Of a stretch of 64,000 nucleotides of DNA, positions 44,596 through 53,149 are shown in pieces. Source of the stretch: Nitrospirota bacterium (GTDB lineage Bacteria > Nitrospirota > Thermodesulfovibrionia > Thermodesulfovibrionales > UBA6898); contig JACRLO010000021.1 in the NCBI GenBank assembly GCA_016235245.1, positions 115,920 to 179,919 on the forward strand, read 5' to 3'. How positions within the stretch are numbered: the first letter of the stretch is position 1; every line of letters starts with the position of its first letter. The position numbers and the translations under genes were made by a program. Below the pieces are notes generated by a model. It saw only the letters and a program-made list of their open reading frames with translations. It had not been told where the DNA came from and did not search any database.

Positions 44596-45573
44596 CTAAT
44601 TCCTCTCGGTCTGTTCGAGAAACATTCTTCTGAATCCGATCCCCAGGCCGAGTTCCATATCAACTTCCATCGTGCCGTCTGCAAGTTCCCTCTCCTCGGA
44701 AATCCAGGCGCCCTTGATAAAGGAATCCACACGGGCCTTTATCGTATCATTTTTTGTCACAAAATCCTGTATACGCGTATCAGAAATAATAGCAACGCCG
44801 GAGATCTGTTCCGCAAGGTTTCTCATGGCATCAACTTTTGCCGCTCGCATCGCCATGAGTCTAGCCTGTGCCGGATTTACTGAACCGGGCGGTGCTATGC
44901 CGCTTCCGGTTGCCTTGAGCAGTATCGGCCCCCAGCGCTCCTGCGGATCGAGCGTCTCATCATAAAACTTTTTAACAAGATCAGGATTGGTCCTGGTCGC
45001 AACAACCGGCGGCTTGCCGATTTCAACATAGCTCGTTCTTCCTGCCGGGACGATAAGCTTCTTATCAGGGGCAGCATTGATTTCGCTGAGATCAACTCTG
45101 CCCTCAGTCACCGCAAGACCGGTTTTTCTGCCCTCCACCCATACGAGATAGGACGTGCCACGGGCAGCAGTGACCGCAGTCGGGGTCCTCACCTCGAACT
45201 TTGACTTGCCGACGATAACATTCATCACCCCATCGATCAGATTAAATACCGATACGTTTTTGCTGTCCCTGATATACTCGGATATGACAAAGCGTGTATT
45301 TTCTCCAACCATGACCGCAGAATCATCAATAAAGAGAAGTTTGGCCCTCGATTTCCCTCCGGTATGAACCGTATCTGATGCAAAAACAGGCTCATTTTTC
45401 TGTGCCCCATTTTTCTGCTTTTCTCTCAGTATATACGCGTCCCCTCTCAGTTCACGGATATTGCCGACCTCTTTCTGGGCTGCACCAGCCGTTTCCGCAT
45501 GATATGCAGGCAGAATGAATACGGCAAAGAAGAAAATGCACAGACTTGTTCTTTTTGGTATGAAACGACGCAT
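44596..45573 (-). CDS. FecR-domain protein with C-terminal LPP20 domain
   Basis: A 325-aa exported protein beginning MRRFIPKRTSLCIFFF (signal peptide ~1-34). Residues ~35-205 are a FecR domain (VFASDTVHTGGKSRAKLLFIDDSAVMVGENT, RTPTAVTAARGTSYLVWV). After a linker, residues ~225-325 are an LPP20 domain (ARLMAMRAAKVDAMRNLAEQ, TRIQDFVTKNDTIKARVDSF, IKGAWISEERELADGTMEV). The pairing of these two domains on one chain is unusual. The ATG at 45573 follows directly after the previous stop; the frame is open upstream to 45705. Confidence 0.85.
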   Translation of the reverse strand: MRRFIPKRTSLCIFFFAVFILPAYHAETAGAAQKEVGNIRELRGDAYILREKQKNGAQKNEPVFASDTVHTGGKSRAKLLFIDDSAVMVGENTRFVISEYIRDSKNVSVFNLIDGVMNVIVGKSKFEVRTPTAVTAARGTSYLVWVEGRKTGLAVTEGRVDLSEINAAPDKKLIVPAGRTSYVEIGKPPVVATRTNPDLVKKFYDETLDPQERWGPILLKATGSGIAPPGSVNPAQARLMAMRAAKVDAMRNLAEQISGVAIISDTRIQDFVTKNDTIKARVDSFIKGAWISEERELADGTMEVDMELGLGIGFRRMFLEQTERN

Positions 45574-45575
45574 AT

Positions 45576-46037
45576 TCAATTTCGGTAACAACCTTTCGCC
45601 GGCATAAAATAGTACCCGGGAGGACAGACCCTTCCTCTCAATCCTGACCGGAAACCTGGAGACCGGAATCCTGAACGATAATACGCAGATTCCCTCGGAT
45701 AACAATATTGATATTCATCGGTAACAGAATTATAACAGAGGGGATAGTGCGTTATATCAGGTCCGAATTCAGCTTCAGGCATATTCCTGCCGGGAGTGGA
45801 CTGATAATTATCAGGTTGCGGAATCCCGTAAAAACCGCTGTCCCGGGATTCCTGCCTGGACCATGGCCCCAGTTGCTGAAAGTCTTCGCCAAGTTTGTCA
45901 GCTTTTTCAATATGCTCAGAAGCCCTTTTCTGCAATGTCCCTGTTTCGCCATGGCTAACACCGGGAAGGCAGAAAAAAAAGACCGCTATGGCAACGGCAG
46001 GAAGGAACACCTTCTCATTACCCTCCAGCAATGTCAT
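45576..46037 (-). CDS. Secreted protein of unknown function
   Basis: A 153-aa protein with a signal peptide (~1-30, cleavage near SHG-ET), a helical charged segment, then a Pro/Tyr/Arg-rich region with five cysteines (PLCYNS, YQYCYP, RVCPPGYYF, KGCYRN). The start overlaps the stop of the giant zincin gene by four bases and the end abuts the FecR gene, so all three are co-translated. No family recognised. Confidence 0.6.
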   Translation of the reverse strand: MTLLEGNEKVFLPAVAIAVFFFCLPGVSHGETGTLQKRASEHIEKADKLGEDFQQLGPWSRQESRDSGFYGIPQPDNYQSTPGRNMPEAEFGPDITHYPLCYNSVTDEYQYCYPRESAYYRSGFRSPGFRSGLRGRVCPPGYYFMPAKGCYRN

Positions 46038-49000
46038 CTCAACCCCACCGTGCAGGTCAGGCTCTTAGGGGCCGAGAATTTAACAACCGGAACCCTGCTC
46101 CAGGAATCAGGAGTGTAATCCCATTTGCACTCTGCAAGCTTCTGCCCGTTTCTGCCGGCTATGAATTTAACAGATCCTCCGCCCTTGGGAACCTTGATGC
46201 CGACCTTTTTCTTTTCCCCGGGAGCCAGTTTATTCTGGGGGCCAAAATTATCCTGGCCTTCTGCAAATATATGAACATTTTCTCCCGCTCTGTTTTCCAG
46301 TTCAGCCATGACATCACCACCCCCTCCTGCTGTCGTGCCAAGCCCGGCGCGGTAGCCTTCATCAAAGCCGCTGTATAAACATGAACCCCATCCCATCTGC
46401 GTATCCGTGTTCATATACCCTTGGGATGCTGTTTTGCATTCGGAGGACATCGTCCCATTATTTTGTTTTGCCTTCTGCCCGCAGGTGACCCCATCCTGAT
46501 AAGCAGCCTGTTTTCTTGAAGGATCACAGTTCGCTTTTGGAGCACTGCTGTTATTACTGTTGTCCCATCTACTGCTGCTATCCCCCCTGTCTCCCCTGCT
46601 CTTTGTCCAGTCAGTCCAATTCGTCCTTGGGTTGCTGCTGCTAACCGGCGGGTAAAAGGGCTGTGTGTTGCTGTTAGGATCTCCACCGGGATCAGGCTCT
46701 TTCTTATTATTTCTATAGGTATCCGGCTGCACAACAGGCGATTGCCTGCTGTCTGTTTTTGTGTCAGATTGCTTCGGCCCTTTTGGTCCGTCACGAAAAT
46801 CATTACCTAACTGGTCAACCTGGGCAATATTAATATTTTTGGTGTTCGTACTGCCGATATTGGGGTCCTTAGTCGGATCATAGACCGGAGTCGTGGGTGA
46901 CTTGGATACATCAGAACCAGAGGTTCGTACAGGAGATTTTGATGCCTTCTCACCAATAACCGTCAAGGTAATGCTTCCGGCGGCGCTTCTTCCGGCAGCA
47001 TCTGTAACCTCCGCAGTAATCGCATAGGTGCCAGGCGAGGCTGCGCCTACAAAAGGCACTTTGCCACCGTGGTCTCCGAGCCCCTGCGCATGGCCACCCC
47101 ACCTTACGGTGTAGGGAGGCTTATGATTCTGCACTGAAATATGGACAAAGGTCTGCTCATTTACCTTAAGCCGGGTCTTGTCCGCCCTGAGCGCCACCGT
47201 TAATTTCTGCTCGACCTTGGGCGTTTTATCAGAGGTGACGTCCCTGCCCGGTTTGACAGCAACATAAACCTTCCTTGAGTCGCTTTCCCCGCATGAATCC
47301 ACGACGGTTACAAAAAAGGTATTTGTTCCTGCTTTCTCTGTCTGATAGTTTATGCTAAATCCCCTTGCCTCTGACTGCTGGGTATAGATATAGTCGCCAA
47401 TCATATCAGCCGAAAAAGGCGGCACGCCACCTTTTATGGAGAGGTTTAATAGTACCCTTTCACCGACTGAAAGCTCTCTTTTGTCTGCATTAAATTCAAT
47501 CTCAAGAGGTCGCTCATCCTTCTTTGCCGCATCGAGGATGCCTTTGATCTTTTCCTGCTGACAATCGCACAACCCAGGCGAAGACAGCAGCTTTTCAGCA
47601 GTTTTGACCGCGCGGGTATCACAGATAACCGGTGCTGAATTCTTTTTCAGTTCCTCCTGATTGATGTAAGGAGACTTCTGCAGGAACTTTCCGGTTTCAT
47701 AATCCGTCAGGGCTTTCATCTCCTTGGTGTTCATTACCGGATTATTAGCGCACTCATTTTTTGCTCTTGACAGACTGTCCTTGAACTCTTTGTACATCCT
47801 GTCCTTTTCAGGAAGTGGGCGGGGCGCTCCGGTAGCGGTACTGATAGACCACTTCTCAGAAGAAGCAGATTCGTAAATAGTCAGAGAGTTGGCCGCAGGG
47901 GTAATCTTCTCGCTATTAAGCCTGTCGCACTCACAGACCCTCTTGTCTTTGATTAGGGACTGGCATACCGGTATCTGACTCTTCAGGGTCTGCCAGTCTT
48001 CCTTCCATTTCTCAAAAGCACGTATCAGCCGCTGTATCTCTTCTCCAAGGGGATTGGATTTGCCTACCGAGTAGAATTCCGCGGCCTTGCTCAGGAGATA
48101 AAGACCCTCATCAAATTCAAATTCCGTTACGATATTGAGGCTTGCCTTGGACATGATAATGGCAAATTCCGCCAGGATATTAGTGGTCTCGCCAGAGGCC
48201 TTTCTGTCCGGCATTACAGACTCAGCAGCCCGGACAAGCCCCAGTGCCCGGTCCGGGTCTCCACGTCTGTTCTTCTGCCTGACCTTCTCGGCATAGGATG
48301 ATGGCGCACTGGCAGGAGCGGCTGCCGCAAAAAGAATCTGGCCCAGCGAAGCATCGTCAGGGAAATTTCCGGCCAGTTGGACAAAGTCCTCCTTTATTGC
48401 AGGGTGCGGCGTTGTTTGTGAAAACCTGGCCTTATAGGTAAGGTATTCCTCAATAATACCCCGGGCCTCGCCAAGGAAATCATTGTATGCTTTAAACCGC
48501 GTCTGATATATCTCGGCCTTGACCTCCTGTGGCTTCGCACCGGCTGCGGCAACACACTGTTCAAAGCACTCTCCATCATTTCGCATATGCTCTCTCCAGC
48601 AGCCGAGGCCAAAGCCCACGCAAGGCCCGTATCTTGCGTCATCGCAGCTGGGAGAAGCGTTTTTCCAGGCCTTGGGGTCATATGTGGCGCCCACACCAAC
48701 CGTAGGATTTATGGTACAGCGGCAGAGACAACCGTTAAGTTCATCCTTTGACTTATTCACCGCAGATCGGTCTTTGTCACTGGGGTCTTTGGCCCCCTTC
48801 GGTCTGTTTTTTTCTTCTTCACATTGTGATACGATCTCATCCGCTTTCTTTTTTATGTTTTGGGCAAGCTCAGATATATCTTTCCTTGTCAGCTGTTTTC
48901 CTTTTTCATCGGTCCATACAAAACTGCCCGCATCAAAAACAAAATCTTCCTTGAATCTTTTCTCATAGTATTTCAGCTTATTCTCACATTGTTGAATTTC

Positions 49001-49795
49001 CGTTTCAAGTTCAACATATTTCGTGGAGTGAGGATCGTGCCAATGCAATTCCTTTTTCGCTTTGTCCCTCTTCAGGTAAAGAGATTCCGCTTCTTTCTGA
49101 AGCTGGCTTCGTCTCTCTGGTGACATCTCGTTCAACGACGATTCATTCGTTCCTAACGATCCGATTACACCCAGAATTTTTTTTGCAATAATCGCCTGGT
49201 CACAAATTGGCTCCTGAGATTTGGAGAGGAGCTCCTTCTGGAGATGTTGCATCCAGTCAGCCAACATGGAATGAATCCCCGTATACGCTGTCTTCTCACC
49301 ACTGGTCGTCGTTCCCATGGAACTAAACCACTCCTGTGAGTGAGCATGTTCATGTAATATGCTTGTGGCCAGATCTAACAGTGCGCCATAGTCAAGCTCT
49401 TCCCCTTTATACACATTGGCTCTTCCAACGTTTATTTCGATAGCGTTATTGTCAGGTTCGTATCCGTTGCCTCCATCACCAAATATGATTTTTGGCGTAT
49501 TATCGGGGTTCCCCGTGCCCTTGGCCTGCCATTCTTTTCCATTTTTATACCACTCCCTGATCCATCCTTCTTCGTCTCCCTTGCCGAGATCTTTTAAAAT
49601 CTTAATAACCTCTTCAATAGCCTTGTCTTTTCCTTCCCCTTCTTTCTTATGCTTTTCTGCTATTCTCTTCTTATAATCGTCATGCGCCGCAGATTGAGAA
49701 TCAGCAGACCAGACTGGCTCTATCCATGCACACACGGCAAAGACAATAACGCTTAACGCTATAAAGACAACAAAGAATTTATTTGTCATGTCCAT
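46034..49795 (-). CDS. Giant secreted putative zinc metallopeptidase with Ig-like domains
   Basis: A 1,253-aa exported protein. Order of parts: signal peptide (1-30); zincin-like domain with HEHAH at 148-152 and a candidate third ligand Glu near 168; charged helical region; cysteine cluster ~355-415 (CLCRC ... CFEQC); long helical region to ~760; two Ig/PKD-like beta domains (~765-850 and ~865-947, GGVPPFSA and NHKPPYTVRW); a Ser/Asn/Pro-rich linker (~950-1085); and a compact C-terminal domain with five cysteines and a GGGGD hinge. HExxH suggests zinc hydrolysis, unproven. No close relative is recognised. It sits centrally in the LPP20/CsgG locus. Confidence 0.75.
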   Translation of the reverse strand: MDMTNKFFVVFIALSVIVFAVCAWIEPVWSADSQSAAHDDYKKRIAEKHKKEGEGKDKAIEEVIKILKDLGKGDEEGWIREWYKNGKEWQAKGTGNPDNTPKIIFGDGGNGYEPDNNAIEINVGRANVYKGEELDYGALLDLATSILHEHAHSQEWFSSMGTTTSGEKTAYTGIHSMLADWMQHLQKELLSKSQEPICDQAIIAKKILGVIGSLGTNESSLNEMSPERRSQLQKEAESLYLKRDKAKKELHWHDPHSTKYVELETEIQQCENKLKYYEKRFKEDFVFDAGSFVWTDEKGKQLTRKDISELAQNIKKKADEIVSQCEEEKNRPKGAKDPSDKDRSAVNKSKDELNGCLCRCTINPTVGVGATYDPKAWKNASPSCDDARYGPCVGFGLGCWREHMRNDGECFEQCVAAAGAKPQEVKAEIYQTRFKAYNDFLGEARGIIEEYLTYKARFSQTTPHPAIKEDFVQLAGNFPDDASLGQILFAAAAPASAPSSYAEKVRQKNRRGDPDRALGLVRAAESVMPDRKASGETTNILAEFAIIMSKASLNIVTEFEFDEGLYLLSKAAEFYSVGKSNPLGEEIQRLIRAFEKWKEDWQTLKSQIPVCQSLIKDKRVCECDRLNSEKITPAANSLTIYESASSEKWSISTATGAPRPLPEKDRMYKEFKDSLSRAKNECANNPVMNTKEMKALTDYETGKFLQKSPYINQEELKKNSAPVICDTRAVKTAEKLLSSPGLCDCQQEKIKGILDAAKKDERPLEIEFNADKRELSVGERVLLNLSIKGGVPPFSADMIGDYIYTQQSEARGFSINYQTEKAGTNTFFVTVVDSCGESDSRKVYVAVKPGRDVTSDKTPKVEQKLTVALRADKTRLKVNEQTFVHISVQNHKPPYTVRWGGHAQGLGDHGGKVPFVGAASPGTYAITAEVTDAAGRSAAGSITLTVIGEKASKSPVRTSGSDVSKSPTTPVYDPTKDPNIGSTNTKNINIAQVDQLGNDFRDGPKGPKQSDTKTDSRQSPVVQPDTYRNNKKEPDPGGDPNSNTQPFYPPVSSSNPRTNWTDWTKSRGDRGDSSSRWDNSNNSSAPKANCDPSRKQAAYQDGVTCGQKAKQNNGTMSSECKTASQGYMNTDTQMGWGSCLYSGFDEGYRAGLGTTAGGGGDVMAELENRAGENVHIFAEGQDNFGPQNKLAPGEKKKVGIKVPKGGGSVKFIAGRNGQKLAECKWDYTPDSWSRVPVVKFSAPKSLTCTVGLR

Positions 49796-49833
49796 CTGCT
49801 TTAAGAATCTTCGGCCAAGTCCTCACCTGCAGA

Positions 49834-51015
49834 TCATTTCTCCAATATTGCTTTAACATCAATCCGGTGGGGAGTTACGTTTGTCGGCTCCAGCCTGAAA
49901 CCGGTAAATTTTCTTGCGGCCAATTCATCGGCGATATTGGTGGATTTTCCGCCATAATCAAGCGCCAATTCGGCAATACCTCCGGTAAAACTTCTCTGAT
50001 GAACAGCTTTAACGCCCTGGGTCTCTTTTTCCAGGATCTTTTTGACTGCAGCAAGATGCCGGTAGGAGACCAGACCATTTATCATAACCGTAATCTCCTG
50101 GGAGCGGCCATAGACCTCACCGCTCCATTGTTTGACGATCATGTCGATCAGTTCGTCCGTAAGTTTCTCGCTTGCTTCCTTGATCGCAAGGGCACCTCCC
50201 TGCATTTCATCTATATGCACCTGCGCGCCCTGGGCACTTTTTGACGCTATTACCTTGCCGGTATCAGTCCTGACAACCCGTGCCTGCAGGGTTGCCTGAA
50301 TCGACTGCATGTTGGTCCCATACAGCTTGCCGCCCGCATTTTTCGAAAAAGCCTTACCAGTGATAACAACCTGCGCACCGTATTTCAGACCCTCAGCCGC
50401 AGCTGCCTTGTTGTCTCCTTCAAGTATCCGCAGTGCCTTGTCCCGCGAGATATTCGCTCTGACGGTATCAGCGTCGACCACATTAAACCCTGAATTCAGC
50501 AGCTTTTCGATGATCGTCGATTCGGCCTGCCCAACGCTCTCTGCTGCAGTCGTTCCATACAACCCGCCGACCTTCTCATCGATGATCACCATCACTTTTG
50601 GTTTTTCAACCATAACGTGCAGCAGTCCCAGTGCATTGAGGTCACTGGTCAGATCAGATCTGCCTATCTCGGCCTGCACCCTTACCCGGTAGAGATTACC
50701 TTCCGGCCCTTCAGAGAGGATTTTATATTTTTCGACATAGCCTGATGTGCGCGCCAGGATCTTATCATGAATCACCTTATAACTTTCGGTCATGGTATCG
50801 GAAGAGACCATCGTGCCGACCGCCTGTTCAACCGCCTTTCTCAGAGCGTCATCAACGGCCTTGTCCCTGGCGATAACCGTGTTGCCACCGGTTATCGCAG
50901 CAAAACCGTCTGCAACAATCATCTCTCCCGCCATAGTGGGAGAGATGATCAAGAACAAAGAAACGGTCATGATGCAAAAAAGAATGCCGGACGTTTTGCA
51001 GAAGCGTCTGTTCAT
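49834..51015 (-). CDS. FlgT-like envelope protein
   Basis: A 393-aa exported protein with signal peptide (~1-29). Residues ~35-120 match the FlgT N-terminal domain (GNTVIARDKAVDDALRKAVEQ, MVSSDTMTESYKVIHDKIL, GYVEKYKIL). A middle TolB-N/CsgG-like region follows (PKVMVIIDEKVGG, GAQVVITGKAF, RTDTGKVIASKS), then a C-terminal domain with VMINGLVSYRHLAAVKKIL. FlgT helps form the H ring of sodium-driven flagella, but no flagellar gene is nearby, so a different outer-membrane complex is more likely. Its start overlaps the LPP20 lipoprotein stop. Confidence 0.8.
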   Translation of the reverse strand: MNRRFCKTSGILFCIMTVSLFLIISPTMAGEMIVADGFAAITGGNTVIARDKAVDDALRKAVEQAVGTMVSSDTMTESYKVIHDKILARTSGYVEKYKILSEGPEGNLYRVRVQAEIGRSDLTSDLNALGLLHVMVEKPKVMVIIDEKVGGLYGTTAAESVGQAESTIIEKLLNSGFNVVDADTVRANISRDKALRILEGDNKAAAAEGLKYGAQVVITGKAFSKNAGGKLYGTNMQSIQATLQARVVRTDTGKVIASKSAQGAQVHIDEMQGGALAIKEASEKLTDELIDMIVKQWSGEVYGRSQEITVMINGLVSYRHLAAVKKILEKETQGVKAVHQRSFTGGIAELALDYGGKSTNIADELAARKFTGFRLEPTNVTPHRIDVKAILEK

Positions 51016-51470
51016 GGGAACATTCTCCTGAACTGATAGTCTAAAATGATCTCCATCTCGATTTCGACGCTGCCGTCACTAAGATACCTCGTATCAATGA
51101 CCTTCGCTCCCTTTATATACGCATCGACTCTCGCCTTTATCGTATCATTCTGGGTAATAAAGTCCTTGACCGTTGTACGTGACTTGATGGTCACGCCATA
51201 GGCCTGCTCAAGCAGGTTTCTCATCGCGTCAATCTTTGCTGCTCGCTCTGCCATAAGCCTTGCCTGCGCCTGATTGACCGCATTTTGAGGAGGAGCGCCG
51301 CCGCCCTTTGCCGTTATCCTGTAAGGGACCCATTCCTCCCGCACAGGCGGTGCATCATACGCAGGTCCAACCTCTCCGAGGGGTCTGCTTTCCCTCACTT
51401 CAGCGGTCTGACATCCAGCCACTGCAAATACAATCACAATAAGGATCACGGCAAATACTCTCATTTTCAT
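51012..51470 (-). CDS. LPP20-family lipoprotein
   Basis: A 152-aa lipoprotein: signal with lipobox VAGC (Cys ~20), a linker containing SRPLGEVGPA, then an LPP20 domain (~65-150) with ARLMAERAAKIDAMRNLLEQ, TTVKDFITQNDTIKARVDAY and GSVEIEMEIILDYQFRRMF. The LPP20 family is named for a Helicobacter membrane lipoprotein of unclear role. It is coupled by overlap to the FlgT-like gene. Confidence 0.85.
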   Translation of the reverse strand: MKMRVFAVILIVIVFAVAGCQTAEVRESRPLGEVGPAYDAPPVREEWVPYRITAKGGGAPPQNAVNQAQARLMAERAAKIDAMRNLLEQAYGVTIKSRTTVKDFITQNDTIKARVDAYIKGAKVIDTRYLSDGSVEIEMEIILDYQFRRMFP

Positions 51471-51494
51471 AATACGACTCCTCTTTGGTTTATT

Positions 51495-52271
51495 TTATCT
51501 GCCCGAAATGATACCCATGAGTGGATCCAGTTCTAACTCGACTTCGACCTCATAACTGCCATCGCCAAGAGACCGCTCGGCAACTACCCTCGCACCGCGC
51601 ACAAATGCACTGACCCGAGCCTTCATGTCATCGCTTTGGGTCACAAAATCCCTGACCGTCGTCTTTGATTTGACTGTAACGCCATAGACCTGCTCCAGGA
51701 GATTCCGCAATGCATCGATCTTTGCCGCACGTTTACCCATAAGAGTTTTTTCCGGCGGAGACATTGAGGGATCGTTCGGCTCGACCCCATTGCCTTTTGC
51801 CCTGATAACATTGTTCATCGGAGCAGCCGGTGCAGGTTCATAAGCGCGCGCCGGTTCCCCGCCAGGTGCTCCGTAGCCCACAGCCGTAAAGACCTGCTGG
51901 TCATAGATCAGCCGGCGGCCGAGAATATCTTCAACCCGCCCAAGATTTATTTCGACGGTAACCTCTGCAGTTCCATCGGGCCTCTCAACATAGTCCACCT
52001 CGCGGGCGCCCTGTATCACCGTGGCAAGTCTCGCCCGAATGGTATCTGACTCGGTGATAAAATCTTTCACCTTGGTCTGGGAATTAATCTGAACACCGTA
52101 GATTATTTCCGCAAGATTTCTTAAGGCGTCCACCTTGGCGGCACGTTTCGCCATCAACCTCTGTTGCGGCCCCAGCTGCGCCTCTGCTGCCGGTGCTGTT
52201 ATTGTCGTAATCAGCAGGGCGAGCAAAACATACAGGCTGCTCAGCGTGAGATATTTAATGGTTTTTTTCAT
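51495..52271 (-). CDS. Exported protein with two LPP20 domains
   Basis: A 258-aa protein starting MKKTIKYLTLSSLYVLL (signal, no lipobox). GGAGG lies six bases before the ATG at 52271; the frame is open upstream to 52409. It has tandem LPP20 units: residues ~35-125 (KRAAKVDALRNLAEI, TKVKDFITESDTIRARL) and ~170-255 (KRAAKIDALRNLLEQ, TTVRDFVTQSDDMKARV), separated by a Pro/Ala linker. The second unit is closer to the single-domain lipoprotein downstream, suggesting local duplication. Confidence 0.82.
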   Translation of the reverse strand: MKKTIKYLTLSSLYVLLALLITTITAPAAEAQLGPQQRLMAKRAAKVDALRNLAEIIYGVQINSQTKVKDFITESDTIRARLATVIQGAREVDYVERPDGTAEVTVEINLGRVEDILGRRLIYDQQVFTAVGYGAPGGEPARAYEPAPAAPMNNVIRAKGNGVEPNDPSMSPPEKTLMGKRAAKIDALRNLLEQVYGVTVKSKTTVRDFVTQSDDMKARVSAFVRGARVVAERSLGDGSYEVEVELELDPLMGIISGR

Positions 52272-52770
52272 GTTGACCTCCATTTTGATTGTTTTCATAC
52301 CTGACCAGTCTATTAACGATAGAATACCACTCATCCAGCGTAACAGCCTGAGGGCCTCCTCCGGAGTCTGCTCTTCTTCTTTCCGGGCCGGCAGACGGCA
52401 CGATAGCATTACTTGGGACGTTTGCCGTAATCCGGATTCCCCCGTCTTTCAGATACTCCTCCCTGATAATCGTCATGCCGCTGACAAAACCCGAGAGCTC
52501 CTGATACTGTATGTCGGATCCCTGTCCCTGCGCGGTCTTAGCCGCAAGGGAATTCCGGTAGGCATCGACAACCGCTGCACGCTTTGCCATCAGATGGGCC
52601 TGAGCAGGACTCTCAGCCTTGATTGGAGGATACCCGAGTCCCTGCACCGTTATCATCTCCGGGGCATCCTGCGAAAGAGAGCCTGCAGCAAACAGAAATA
52701 CCGTGCAGATGACAAGGACGACACGGATGCCCCTTGTATCCCACGCTGCAAAAAAGATATGCCGGTTCAT
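52255..52770 (-). CDS. LPP20-like exported protein
   Basis: A 171-aa protein with an N-terminal hydrophobic signal or anchor (~15-32), then a divergent LPP20 unit (QGLGYPPI, AQAHLMAKRAAVVDAYRNSLA, SGFVSGMTIIREEYLKDGGIRIT) and a disordered, Gly/Asn-rich C-terminus. It overlaps the downstream tandem-LPP20 gene by 17 bases and the upstream lipoprotein stop by four. Confidence 0.75.
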   Translation of the reverse strand: MNRHIFFAAWDTRGIRVVLVICTVFLFAAGSLSQDAPEMITVQGLGYPPIKAESPAQAHLMAKRAAVVDAYRNSLAAKTAQGQGSDIQYQELSGFVSGMTIIREEYLKDGGIRITANVPSNAIVPSAGPERRRADSGGGPQAVTLDEWYSIVNRLVRYENNQNGGQHEKNH

Positions 52771-53042
52771 CGGGCAGGACCAACTTCGCCACCCGCCGGA
52801 GAATCATCATACCCCTGAGGATCATCGGTGCGGTAATGTCTGTGATGGTGCCTCGGTGCAGGGCCGACAGCGCCAGAAGGCTGATCATCATATGACGGAG
52901 CAGCCCCTCCAATCGCTCCGGCAGGCTGATAATACTCGCGGGCAGGTCCAACTTCACCATAGGGACGGGAATGCTCATGACAGCCCGACAAAAGAACAAA
53001 TAAAGAACAAAGGATCAAAAGCCCCAACAGCGGTATTCTCAT
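52767..53042 (-). CDS. Small His-rich lipoprotein with GxVGPA repeats
   Basis: A 91-aa lipoprotein, start chosen at 53042 because AGGAGGG lies just upstream. Signal ends at LLSGC (Cys ~20). The mature part repeats a motif three or four times: SRPYGEVGPAR, AGAIGGAAPSYDD, SGAVGPAPR, GGEVGPAR, with a HHHRHYR run that could bind metal. The first motif matches the linker of the LPP20 lipoprotein at 51012. It is the first gene of the minus-strand envelope locus. Confidence 0.7.
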   Translation of the reverse strand: MRIPLLGLLILCSLFVLLSGCHEHSRPYGEVGPAREYYQPAGAIGGAAPSYDDQPSGAVGPAPRHHHRHYRTDDPQGYDDSPAGGEVGPAR

Positions 53043-53149
53043 AGCATCCCTCCTGGTAACGGTCTGTTGTGTATTCTGTATATCCGTTATTTTACTGAAG
53101 TCCGCGTCCTTTTGAAAGCACCTCCTGAGCAGCCCGGTCACAATTCCGG

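Noticed and set aside
46411..46803. Minus-strand 130-aa ORF inside the giant zincin gene
   Set aside because: Alternative frame of the Ser/Asn/Pro-rich linker; the main frame continues cleanly to a structured C-terminal domain.
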